Shown: positions 1 through 5,309 of the stretch, piece after piece
Layout of the letters: each line of letters starts with the position of its first letter
How positions within the stretch are numbered: position 1 is the first letter of the stretch
Assembly (NCBI GenBank): GCA_002256705.1
Contig: NQJI01000117.1
Location: 1 to 5,311, forward strand
Reading direction: 5' to 3'
Length of the DNA: 5,311 bases
DNA from: Methylococcaceae bacterium NSM2-1
Lineage (GTDB): Bacteria > Pseudomonadota > Gammaproteobacteria > Methylococcales > Methylomonadaceae
Made by a program: the position numbers and the translations under genes
The notes under the pieces: model-generated
Told to the model about the DNA's origin: nothing
The model's database searches: none
Seen by the model: the letters and a program-made list of their open reading frames with translations, nothing else

Positions 1-614
1 ATCAATAAAAAAGCTTCCACGGCTTTCTTCGATGAAAATAGTGTGGGAATCGCACGAGCTATACTAAATCCGGCAAGAAGAACAGGGCTGATTACCAGTA
101 CGCCCATGCCATCTCCAAGCCACCAGGCAAGCCAGGTCAATCTGAAATCGGCGAATGTTATCTCTTCGCCGACAATCAACCCGAGTGTTCCAAATGTGGC
201 CCCCACAATCGTGCTGCCGAAAGCAGCGAGCAGGATTAATGCCAGTACATCCGACAGCCTGTCCAGTGCAACTGAAAAGTTATTCCACCTTCTGAGCAAT
301 AAGGCACCGCATAAAGGTTCCAAGGTATCACCTAATGTGATGACGGATAAGGTAATGACCGGTACGCCGGTTCCGGCATTAGCGATGAGGGCACCAAAGG
401 CAATCCCGGGCCACAAGCGATAGCCACCTATCAGGACGGCAACTAGGGCAATTCCGCTAGGTAGCCACAACAAAGTGACGGTCTGGCCGATAATAGTATA
501 TTCGAGCCCAAGTTTCGCTGTCGTAAGATACAGAAGACAGACACCTGCATTCCACAGAAAATTTTGCCGATCTGTCACATTATTGATATTGATTTTTTTG
601 GCGCAGGTTTTCAT
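1..614 (-). CDS. MASE1-domain integral membrane sensor protein, N-terminal part (3' end outside window)
   Basis: Translating the minus strand gives 204 residues with no stop up to the left edge, so the gene is truncated by the window. The protein is almost wholly hydrophobic. It carries MASE1 hallmarks: WLPSGIALVAVLIGGYR (about residues 50-66), GDTLEPLCGALLLRR (95-109) and WLAWWLGDGMGVLVISPVLL (161-180), which holds the W-x-GD-x-G signature. MASE1 is a membrane sensory domain usually found in front of GGDEF/EAL c-di-GMP enzymes or histidine kinases. The output domain lies outside the window, so the signalling type cannot be stated. The start is taken as ATG at 614-612, the first in-frame start after a stop, but it lacks a clear Shine-Dalgarno. 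GTG at 578 is an alternative. A run of seven A's falls at codons 5-8. The gene follows glgC on the same strand after 117 bases. The family call is from remembered motifs, not a search. Confidence 0.85.
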   Translation of the reverse strand, partial: MKTCAKKININNVTDRQNFLWNAGVCLLYLTTAKLGLEYTIIGQTVTLLWLPSGIALVAVLIGGYRLWPGIAFGALIANAGTGVPVITLSVITLGDTLEPLCGALLLRRWNNFSVALDRLSDVLALILLAAFGSTIVGATFGTLGLIVGEEITFADFRLTWLAWWLGDGMGVLVISPVLLAGFSIARAIPTLFSSKKAVEAFLL

Positions 615-691
615 TAAGTTATTATTCGGGCTTCAAATTCACCAGGAAGTTACACATTCAAAGTTCAATACCCTTGGATGATATAAAATAG

Positions 692-720
692 CTTTTAGCG
701 CCGAGCCGAATAAGTATCAA
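692..720 (-). promoter_or_regulatory. candidate sigma70-like promoter for the MASE1 gene
   Basis: On the minus strand a TTGATA box (720-715, five of six to TTGACA) is followed after 17 bases by TAAAAG (697-692, four of six to TATAAT). It sits just downstream of the glgC stop and about 80 bases before the presumed MASE1 start, so the MASE1 gene could be transcribed independently of glgC. The -10 box is poor, and the match could be chance in AT-rich DNA. Confidence 0.3.
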
Positions 721-731
721 CGCCATTTGCG

Positions 732-1988
732 TCACTCGTCACTATCCGGGTCGTTAATCAGGAAGCAGTAACCCATCGGAACCACCGTAATACCAGCTTC
801 CGATACCGTGAAGCGAGCAGAATCGGTGGTAGTATCAAACCCAATCCGCTCGCCGGGAGGAATTTGCACATTTTTGTCCACGATGCAGCGTCTTAAGTAT
901 GCACCGGCGCCCACATGCACCCCGTCAAACAGGATCGAATCTTCAACTACAGCACCGTCATCCACTTGGACTTGAGAAAACAGGATCGAATGTCTGACCG
1001 TACCACCGGAGATCACTGTCCCACTACTAAGCAAGGAGTCGACGAATTCTCCTGCCTGCCCGCTGGCCCCTCGGGTCATGCGCGCCGGAGGGTGCTGCCC
1101 ATTGTAAGTTCGGATGGGCCAGTCGAGCTGATAGAGGTTCATTGGTGGGACCGGAGCCAGCAAGTCCATGTTCGCTGCGTAATACGAATCTATCGTACCG
1201 ACATCCCGCCAGTACTGATCTGGCGTGACACGCCCGGTTTCTCCGCCGAACCGGTAAGCGGATACGTAATGGGTCTCGATGAGACCTGGAATGATGTCCT
1301 TGCCGAAATCATGGCTTGATTCGCCGAGAGCGTGGTCGGATTGCAATTCGTGAATGAGCAAGTCAGTGTTAAAAATGTAGATACCCATTGATGCCAGCGC
1401 TCGGTTTGGGTCCTGTGTCAGGGGCTTGGGATTTTTCGGCTTTTCGTGGAACTCGCGAATTCGATGCACGTCATCCACAGACATGATGCCAAAAGAGCCG
1501 GCACTTGCTAGCGGCACCGGCATGCAGCCAATCGTTAACTCCGCTCCCTGCTCTCGGTGAAATAAAAGCATCGCGGCGTAATCCATCCGGTATATGTGGT
1601 CGCCTGACAGAATCAATACGAATTGGGCATTGCTGCGCTCGAGCAGATAAAGATTCTGGAAAATGGCGTCGGCCGTCCCGGAGTACCAGGATTCGCCGGT
1701 TCTCATCTGTGGCGGCACCGACGTGATGTATTCAGAGATTTCCGGGTTGAAGATGGTCCAGCCATCACGCAGATGCTTTTGCAGTGAGTGCGACTTATAT
1801 TGAGTCAGTACCAGCACACGCCGCAATCCGGAATGCAGACAATTGGTTAGCGTGAAATCAATGATACGGTACTTGCCCCCAAATGGCACAGCCGGCTTAG
1901 CTCGATCGGCAGTCAGTGGGTGCAACCGAGAACCCACTCCTCCGGCCAAGATGATGCAAAGGGTGTTGGGGAGGGTTTTAAAGGGCAT
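732..1988 (-). CDS. glgC: glucose-1-phosphate adenylyltransferase (ADP-glucose pyrophosphorylase)
   Basis: This cytoplasmic enzyme makes ADP-glucose and pyrophosphate from ATP and glucose-1-phosphate, the committed step of bacterial glycogen synthesis. The 418-residue protein is close to the usual GlgC length (E. coli 431). The nucleotide-binding loop ILAGGVGSRL is at 13-22 and RAKPAVPFGGKYRIIDF at 29-45. WYSGTADA at 101-108 holds the equivalent of E. coli Tyr114. SGDHIYRMDY at 128-137 carries the catalytic Asp130. EFHEKPKNP at 179-187 carries Lys183, the glucose-1-phosphate-binding lysine (E. coli Lys195). SSHDFGKDIIP and YWRDVGT follow, then a C-terminal beta-helix region from about 310. 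E. coli Lys39, linked to fructose-1,6-bisphosphate activation, is replaced by Asp28 (LTADRAK). The start ATG has GAGG at 1998-1995, six bases upstream. An upstream short frame ends 11 bases inside glgC, suggesting translational coupling. No other glg gene is in the window. Confidence 0.97.
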   Translation of the reverse strand: MPFKTLPNTLCIILAGGVGSRLHPLTADRAKPAVPFGGKYRIIDFTLTNCLHSGLRRVLVLTQYKSHSLQKHLRDGWTIFNPEISEYITSVPPQMRTGESWYSGTADAIFQNLYLLERSNAQFVLILSGDHIYRMDYAAMLLFHREQGAELTIGCMPVPLASAGSFGIMSVDDVHRIREFHEKPKNPKPLTQDPNRALASMGIYIFNTDLLIHELQSDHALGESSHDFGKDIIPGLIETHYVSAYRFGGETGRVTPDQYWRDVGTIDSYYAANMDLLAPVPPMNLYQLDWPIRTYNGQHPPARMTRGASGQAGEFVDSLLSSGTVISGGTVRHSILFSQVQVDDGAVVEDSILFDGVHVGAGAYLRRCIVDKNVQIPPGERIGFDTTTDSARFTVSEAGITVVPMGYCFLINDPDSDE

Positions 1989-2076
1989 CTGTTACCTCGT
2001 CAATTCTGTCGATAATGATGAAGTTATCCTTGAGGAATAAGGCAGTCCAGCCGATTAGTTTACTCGCATCCTGCAT
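1978..2076 (-). CDS. possible small protein coupled to glgC, or 3' remnant of a lost gene
   Basis: A minus-strand frame of 32 codons from ATG (2076-2074) ends at a TAA (1980-1978) lying 11 bases inside glgC, the overlap typical of translationally coupled genes. The product looks protein-like, with a hydrophobic stretch and an acidic tail: it reads SKLIGWTALFLKD, then NFIIIDRIDEVTDAL. The frame stays open and equally protein-like upstream to a TGA at 2136-2134, giving FEIERVPGVSHKEMQD. No ATG, GTG or TTG occurs in that upstream part, and AGGAG lies too far (14 bases) from the ATG. It could therefore be a short gene, a gene with an unusual start, or the surviving 3' end of a gene disrupted near 2134. 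I do not recognise the family. The glgC Shine-Dalgarno lies within this frame. Confidence 0.35.
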   Translation of the reverse strand: MQDASKLIGWTALFLKDNFIIIDRIDEVTDAL

Positions 2077-2285
2077 TTCTTTATGGCTGACTCCTGGAAC
2101 CCTCTCGATTTCGAACGATAAGATTTCTGTTAGTCAGCATGGTCTAAGTTGTTTTCCCCTATTCAAGAGTCCGAGAGCCTCGAAGTATTGTCATCCATGG
2201 TTCTTATGCAAGTGAATCTACATGGAATTCAGCTAATTCTGATTTTTAACAGCCCTTCAAGCCTGAGCAATCAATTATTAGTCTC

Positions 2286-2325
2286 CCTAAAGTCGGACGG
2301 GGTAAAATACCCCGTCCCGTTTAGG
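2286..2325. repeat. strong 40-base imperfect hairpin
   Basis: The arms GGACGGGGTA (2295-2304) and TACCCCGTCC (2308-2317) are perfectly complementary around a three-base AAA loop. After a small asymmetric internal loop, the outer arms CCTAAA (2286-2291) and TTTAGG (2320-2325) also pair, giving 16 base pairs in all. This is far stronger than chance. A factor-independent terminator would need an adjacent T-run. The plus strand offers only interrupted T's downstream (GATTTTCAGTTTT) and the minus strand offers none, so a terminator is possible but not shown. No gene lies directly upstream in either direction. Confidence 0.75.
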
Positions 2326-2374
2326 TTGAATGTTGATTTTCAGTTTTAGTTTCCAGTTAAATGTTGGTTATGGC

Positions 2375-2403
2375 TATAATCGATAATTTGCGATTCTATC
2401 GAT
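2375..2403. promoter_or_regulatory. operator-like inverted repeat overlapping a TATAAT box
   Basis: ATCGATA (2379-2385) and TATCGAT (2397-2403) form a perfect 7-base inverted repeat with an 11-base centre. A consensus TATAAT (2375-2380) overlaps its left edge. Two half-sites about 18 bases apart, beside a -10 box, resemble the binding site of a dimeric regulator. No good -35 box is visible 16-18 bases upstream of TATAAT and no convincing gene follows on the plus strand, so the function is unproven. Confidence 0.3.
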
Positions 2404-2552
2404 CATATAAACACTAGCAACACGAAAGAAAATATTCCAGCAATCTAAATTTTCTCCTCAAGTATGTTAACAATGATAATGCCGAGAATTTATCCCGACA
2501 ATAAAATATAAGCATTAATTATGCCGACATTGACTGTATTATTTTGTTGCTG

Positions 2553-2753
2553 CTAGTCCAGTGCAGACGGACGCGCTACTTCAGCCATTATCCAATAATC
2601 GTAAGCCTGGATGTTACGAAAGATTGAACCAAAATAGTGATTTAGATTGTCACCCTGCACTAGACCGGTGCACACTAAAGCGGAGCTGGCTAATATTCCG
2701 GTCCAACCTGATATACCTGGAGTTCTAAGAACAATTCTTAGGCGGGACGACAC
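2553..2753 (-). CDS. doubtful 66-codon open reading frame
   Basis: A minus-strand frame opens at GTG (2753-2751) and closes at TAG (2555-2553). The peptide has a mildly hydrophobic middle (WTGILASSALVCTGLV) and a tail reading YDYWIMAEVARPSALD. I do not recognise it. There is no Shine-Dalgarno before the GTG and no neighbour that suggests a role. A perfect 7-base inverted repeat with a 3-base loop (CTAAGAA-CAA-TTCTTAG, 2725-2741) lies within the first codons. It is most likely a chance frame or a remnant, and is listed because the composition is not obviously that of a shadow frame and no other gene occupies the stretch. Confidence 0.15.
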   Translation of the reverse strand: MSSRLRIVLRTPGISGWTGILASSALVCTGLVQGDNLNHYFGSIFRNIQAYDYWIMAEVARPSALD

Positions 2754-3127
2754 TCTTGTTTCGTTGCGAGCCGCACTTCAGCATTCGCTCGGAGCAAATT
2801 GAGATCATTTGGGTATATGTGGATGAACATCAATTGCGGATTCTGAATGGCAGCTTTTCCAGGTTAACCAGCCATTGACTGGAAACCTGTGTCCGTCCGG
2901 TTGTGGCCGACTGCTGCCAGTCGCGGAAGTGAGCTATCGACCCTAAAAAATACGGCCGGCGTCGCTCAAAACGGACATTCAACGTGGCAAGCTAACGAGC
3001 GTCCGCCGCATGGCGGGTTTTCCGGTCGAGCACAGTGTTATCCGCAAGCGGTGCATATAGACTGTGGGAGTCGATCTCGGTGGATAGCATAAACGTCAAC
3101 CTATCATTTATGTTAGATTGCCAGAGG
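2754..3127. other. non-coding stretch carrying repeat copy A
   Basis: No convincing gene is seen. Besides the dispersed repeat at 2904-2982, the stretch holds a 7-base inverted repeat, TTTCCAG (2856-2862) and CTGGAAA (2879-2885), and a GC hairpin CCGCC-GCAT-GGCGG (3003-3016) followed by GTTTT on the plus strand. The hairpin has a terminator-like shape, but no plus-strand gene precedes it. The minus-strand Mth938-like gene ends at 3128 with no clear terminator after it. Confidence 0.55.
2904..2982 (+). repeat. dispersed repeat, copy A
   Basis: TGGCCGACTGCTGCC-A-GTCGCG (2904-2925) recurs at 5207-5228 with one difference. AGTG and then CGACCC follow in the same order in both copies, and both end with CGGACATTCAA (2972-2982 here, 5299-5309 there). 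The head folds as CGACTG-CTGC-CAGTCG, a perfect 6-base-pair stem. Similar GGCCGA...GACATTC elements are, as I recall, scattered in many proteobacterial genomes, where they give spurious short proteins. The frame starting GTG at 2889 (SVRLWPTAASRGSE) looks like one of these and is not called as a gene. Confidence 0.65.
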
Positions 3128-3490
3128 TCAGCAAGTAACATGAAAAAGTCCGATGGTTGAGCCTTTAGCCTTATTCCACTGATGGATGGCATCGGGAGTG
3201 GGTGAGAGATCAACCCGAAGCTCCTTTTTCTTGAAATACTCGGATGCCTCTTTAGAGAGCGTTACATTGCCATTGTGGCCTGAGCCAATGATAAGCCGTT
3301 CAGCCCCCTTTTCGAATATGTGCTCAGCCTCTTCGAGTGAGATTATGTGAGATGTACCGAACACTGCCTTGGATAGCTTTTTCTTTCTCTTCTTGATCTC
3401 ACCTGAAAGCCGGATGAGAACATCATGTTCGATATCAGACCCGTCTATGGTGATGGAGCCAAATTTGGTGCAGTCAATTTTGGGTCTCAT
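3128..3490 (-). CDS. Mth938-like domain protein (DUF498 family)
   Basis: This is a small soluble protein of 120 residues, about the normal length for the single-domain Mth938-like family (archaeal MTH938, human AAMDC and NDUFAF3). Their biochemical role in bacteria is not established. Visible family features are an N-terminal FGSITIDG (10-17), the mid-protein strand and glycine turn RLIIGSGHNG (65-74), and the closing GLFHVTC (114-120), matching the family's usual HLTC-type end. The lysine-rich EIKKRKKKLSKA (31-42) lies between the first strands. The start is ATG at 3490-3488 because AGGAG (3502-3498) stands seven bases upstream. A longer frame to 3550 would run into the promoter -10 box and adds a non-homologous-looking leader. 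The gene diverges from corA and appears to be a single transcription unit with its own promoter. The family call is by motif recognition. Confidence 0.85.
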   Translation of the reverse strand: MRPKIDCTKFGSITIDGSDIEHDVLIRLSGEIKKRKKKLSKAVFGTSHIISLEEAEHIFEKGAERLIIGSGHNGNVTLSKEASEYFKKKELRVDLSPTPDAIHQWNKAKGSTIGLFHVTC

Positions 3491-3497
3491 TATGGCA

Positions 3498-3502
3498 CTC
3501 CT
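3498..3502 (-). promoter_or_regulatory. ribosome binding site fixing the start of the Mth938-like gene
   Basis: AGGAG on the minus strand is seven bases before the ATG at 3490. It decides between this start and the ATG at 3550, which has no comparable site. Confidence 0.75.
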
Positions 3503-3548
3503 ATGGGATGTTCTGTTATTCTGGGTCGACTCACGGGCCTGTGGCGCC

Positions 3549-3578
3549 ATTATCTGTGTAGGACAAAAGGAATGTTAA
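3549..3578 (-). promoter_or_regulatory. sigma70-type promoter of the Mth938-like gene
   Basis: On the minus strand TTAACA (3578-3573, five of six to TTGACA) and GATAAT (3554-3549, five of six to TATAAT) are separated by 18 bases. Transcription would begin near 3542, giving a leader of about 50 bases before the ATG at 3490. Position, box quality and spacing all agree. It is a prediction from sequence only. Confidence 0.5.
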
Positions 3579-3821
3579 GGGGCCACGATCCGGCGGCAGG
3601 AACCAGAACGGCGTGATTCTTGAGCGCCTTTGCTGGGATCATCGCTCGAATGTCTGGAACCGATCCATTCAGGTCAGTCAAAAATTTGTATTTCAATTTC
3701 GATAAGTTTCCGAGGAAAACATACCGGCTTATAAGCAGTTTATGGCTTTAGCAGGATAATTTTGCTCGCGGATTAGTACGGCTGTAGACTGATGGATAGT
3801 TGCCACAGAATCTGCTTATCG

Positions 3822-3827
3822 AAAGGA
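3822..3827 (+). promoter_or_regulatory. ribosome binding site fixing the corA start
   Basis: AAAGGA lies six bases before the ATG at 3834. The in-frame ATG at 3792 has no Shine-Dalgarno and would add 14 residues that are not typical of CorA, so 3834 is preferred. Confidence 0.7.
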
Positions 3828-3833
3828 TTATTT

Positions 3834-4799
3834 ATGCTGATTAATTGTATTGCGTATCAGGAAGGGAAAAAACTCAAGGAGATTTCAATTGAGGAAATCA
3901 GTCATTATCTGACTATACCCGGCTGCTTTGTCTGGGTCGCAGTACAGGATACCAAATTATCTGAGCTGGAAAAAATGCGCGATCAATTTGATTTCCATGC
4001 ACTTGCCTTAGAAGATGCATGTCACAGTTATCAGCGTCCGAAGATAGAAGAATACGGTGATTCAATATTTGCCGTGATGCAATTAACGGAAATGAATGGC
4101 GATCATCTGACAAATGGCGAGGTCCATATTTTCGTCGGTATTAACTATGTACTGTCGGTCCGTAATCGCAGTCGCGTTGGTTTTTTGGAGGTGCGACATC
4201 GCTTCGAGCGTGAACCACATTTGTTCAGTAAGGGCTCAGGCTTCGTGTTCTATGCGTTGATGGATGCCGTTGTTGATCGCTATTTTCCAATACTGGATTC
4301 GCTTGAAACAGAACTTGAAAATATTGAAGAACAGATTTTCATAAAAGGCGCTGCACGTTCCAATATTGAACGCCTATACGCACTCAAGAGTAAGGTAACG
4401 ACTCTTAAACATGCGGTCGCTCCCTTGATGGAAGATACAGGAAAACTGCAAAGAGGGCGTATACCTCTGGTCTGTGTGAATACAGAGGTATATTTTCGCG
4501 ATGTGTACGATCATCTCAAACAGATTAATGCGTCGATAGACACGATACGCGACACGATCGGCATGGCGATTCAGGTCAATCTGTCGATGGTAACAATTGA
4601 GGAAAGCGAAGTAAACAAACGGCTCGCTGCCTGGGCAGGGATATTCGCCGTTGCAACCGCTTTTGCCGGAATTTGGGGTATGAACTTTGAAGTCATGCCG
4701 GAATTGCGGTGGAAATATGGCTATCCGGCGGCACTGGGAGCGATTGGCCTCGTCTGCGGGGTTCTTTATCGTCGCTTTAAAAAAGCGAAATGGCTTTAA
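3834..4799 (+). CDS. corA: CorA-type magnesium/cobalt transporter
   Basis: CorA proteins form pentameric inner-membrane channels that admit Mg2+ and also Co2+ and Ni2+. The 321-residue product matches the family length (E. coli CorA 316). The N-terminal cytoplasmic domain carries the familiar ALALEDACHSYQRPKIEEYGD stretch (about 56-76). A long helical stalk follows, including LDSLETELENIEEQIF (154-169). The two C-terminal membrane helices are about 263-283 and 297-315. The first ends in the selectivity motif GMN (282-284), and the periplasmic loop has MPEL (288-291). The protein ends with the basic YRRFKKAKWL tail typical of CorA. The MPEL loop favours CorA over the zinc transporter ZntB, which also has a GMN-type motif. 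The gene stands alone: no partner is in the same direction, and the nearest terminator-like hairpin is over 300 bases past the stop. Confidence 0.95.
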   Translation: MLINCIAYQEGKKLKEISIEEISHYLTIPGCFVWVAVQDTKLSELEKMRDQFDFHALALEDACHSYQRPKIEEYGDSIFAVMQLTEMNGDHLTNGEVHIFVGINYVLSVRNRSRVGFLEVRHRFEREPHLFSKGSGFVFYALMDAVVDRYFPILDSLETELENIEEQIFIKGAARSNIERLYALKSKVTTLKHAVAPLMEDTGKLQRGRIPLVCVNTEVYFRDVYDHLKQINASIDTIRDTIGMAIQVNLSMVTIEESEVNKRLAAWAGIFAVATAFAGIWGMNFEVMPELRWKYGYPAALGAIGLVCGVLYRRFKKAKWL

Positions 4800-5091
4800 A
4801 CTTGTTATCTGCACCACGATGATTTAGCAATCACAGATCATGCGCAAGGGGTCATCATTAGATAAACTAGGAGAAAGATTTTTGGTTCCGTCACAAAGTT
4901 TTTCAGAATGAGTGATAATTAGCGATTTCTAGTGATTGAACGAACCGATGATCAGTTTTAAAGCTGCCAATTTCCCAAAGGATATTATTCTTTACGCTGT
5001 TTTTTCTATGTCCGGGATGCCCTTTCCTTTCGTCACTTAGAAGAAATGATGTAAAAAAGAGATGGTAAAGTGGCTTAAGTTACAATCACTC
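4800..5091. other. non-coding stretch downstream of corA
   Basis: No coding frame of convincing length or composition is seen on either strand. TTATCT (4805-4810) and AGATAA (4860-4865) could pair at long range just after the corA stop, but there is no T-run and I do not call it a terminator. TACAAT at 5081-5086 resembles a -10 box for the hairpin cluster that follows, without a -35 partner. Confidence 0.55.
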
Positions 5092-5163
5092 GCTGAGTTA
5101 TTCTCAATTCAGCTTTCTTAGCTTTGACTGCTAAAAGCAAGTCAAAAGCCCGCTTGCTTTTTT
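5092..5163 (+). ncRNA. candidate structured RNA with mutually exclusive hairpins (small RNA or attenuator)
   Basis: Three hairpins occur in 72 bases. The first pairs GCTGAGTT (5092-5099) with AATTCAGC (5106-5113), with one G-T wobble. The second spans 5121-5149: GCTTTGAC-TGCT pairs with AGC-A-(A)-GTCAAA(A)GC for twelve base pairs with two bulged A's and an AAA loop. The third is the terminator at 5133-5163, whose left arm lies inside the second hairpin, so the two cannot form together. TACAAT at 5081-5086 would place a transcript start at the foot of the first hairpin, but there is no -35 box. This arrangement fits either a small RNA of about 70 bases or an attenuator for a gene beyond the right edge. 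It matches no RNA family that I recognise. Confidence 0.35.
5133..5163 (+). terminator. factor-independent terminator
   Basis: AAAAGCAAG (5133-5141) pairs perfectly with CTTGCTTTT (5153-5161) around an 11-base loop, and the T-run continues to 5163, followed by ATT. The stem has only three G-C pairs, so it is of moderate strength. It is 333 bases past the corA stop, so it may serve a separate short transcript rather than corA. Confidence 0.6.
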
Positions 5164-5206
5164 ATTCAGTATGAAACGTGGCCAAATTCAGCTGATCGTC
5201 TTCTTC

Positions 5207-5309
5207 TGGCCGACTGCTGCCGGTCGCGACAGTGTCTGTTCCCGACCCACAAGAGTCACTCGCCACACATTTCCAAATGGCAGCATACCAACAGAAAGCG
5301 GACATTCAA
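5207..5309 (+). repeat. dispersed repeat, copy B
   Basis: This is the second copy of the element at 2904-2982, in the same orientation and longer (103 against 79 bases). The head differs from copy A at one base, G instead of A at 5222. In the 6-base-pair stem this changes a T-A pair to a T-G wobble, so an RNA hairpin from the plus strand would be kept. AGTG and CGACCC recur in order, and the tail CGGACATTCAA is identical. AATGGCAGC (5276-5284) also occurs near copy A, but before its head (2846-2854). The element may continue past the right edge. Confidence 0.6.

Larger units (their letters stand above)
2134..2552. other. AT-rich intergenic stretch without a convincing gene
   Basis: I see no convincing coding frame on either strand here. 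Translations upstream of the small glgC-linked frame are cut by frequent stops (for example MDDNTSRLSDS and then a stop). The stretch holds a strong hairpin at 2286-2325 and a TATAAT-linked inverted repeat at 2375-2403, listed separately. The glgC promoter should lie on the minus strand of this region or just before it, but I found no pair of boxes good enough to name. Confidence 0.6.
3491..3833. other. divergent control region between the Mth938-like gene and corA
   Basis: This 343-base region separates two divergent genes and must hold both sets of control signals. The minus-strand promoter is at 3549-3578. For corA I see only a weak candidate: GATAAT (3755-3760) with a poor -35 (TAAGCA at 3732-3737). 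A perfect 10-base palindrome GCTTATAAGC (3727-3736) overlaps that position and could be an operator. No coding frame here looks real, and no magnesium riboswitch was recognised, although I could not fold the leader. Confidence 0.5.

Noticed and set aside
43..423. 126-codon plus-strand frame
   Set aside because: It lies antisense to the MASE1 coding frame, whose translation matches family motifs. The plus-strand peptide has no recognisable features.
915..1319. 134-codon plus-strand frame inside glgC
   Set aside because: Shadow of glgC on the opposite strand. The glgC frame is a full-length match to a well-known enzyme.
2015..2349. Two overlapping plus-strand frames of about 66 codons
   Set aside because: They overlap each other and the glgC-coupled minus frame, have no Shine-Dalgarno, and the second runs through the strong hairpin. 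Composition is not protein-like.
3003..3021. GC hairpin followed by TTTT as a plus-strand terminator
   Set aside because: The stem is only five base pairs and no plus-strand gene precedes it. It also lies close to repeat-derived GC-rich sequence.
2889..3092. 67-codon plus-strand frame starting GTG
   Set aside because: It is generated by the dispersed repeat. Its opening residues are of the kind seen in spurious predictions from such repeats.
2992..3213. 73-codon minus-strand frame overlapping the 3' end of the Mth938-like gene
   Set aside because: Out of frame with the Mth938-like gene and without recognisable features.
3792..3833. Upstream in-frame start adding 14 residues to CorA
   Set aside because: No ribosome binding site before it, whereas ATG at 3834 has AAAGGA at the right distance and gives the normal CorA length.
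4374..4817. 147-codon minus-strand frame opposite corA
   Set aside because: Antisense shadow of a clearly coding corA sequence.
2904..5309. Repeat pair as a CRISPR array or as insertion-sequence ends
   Set aside because: There are only two divergent copies 2.3 kb apart in the same orientation, with no spacers, transposase, terminal inverted repeats or target duplication.
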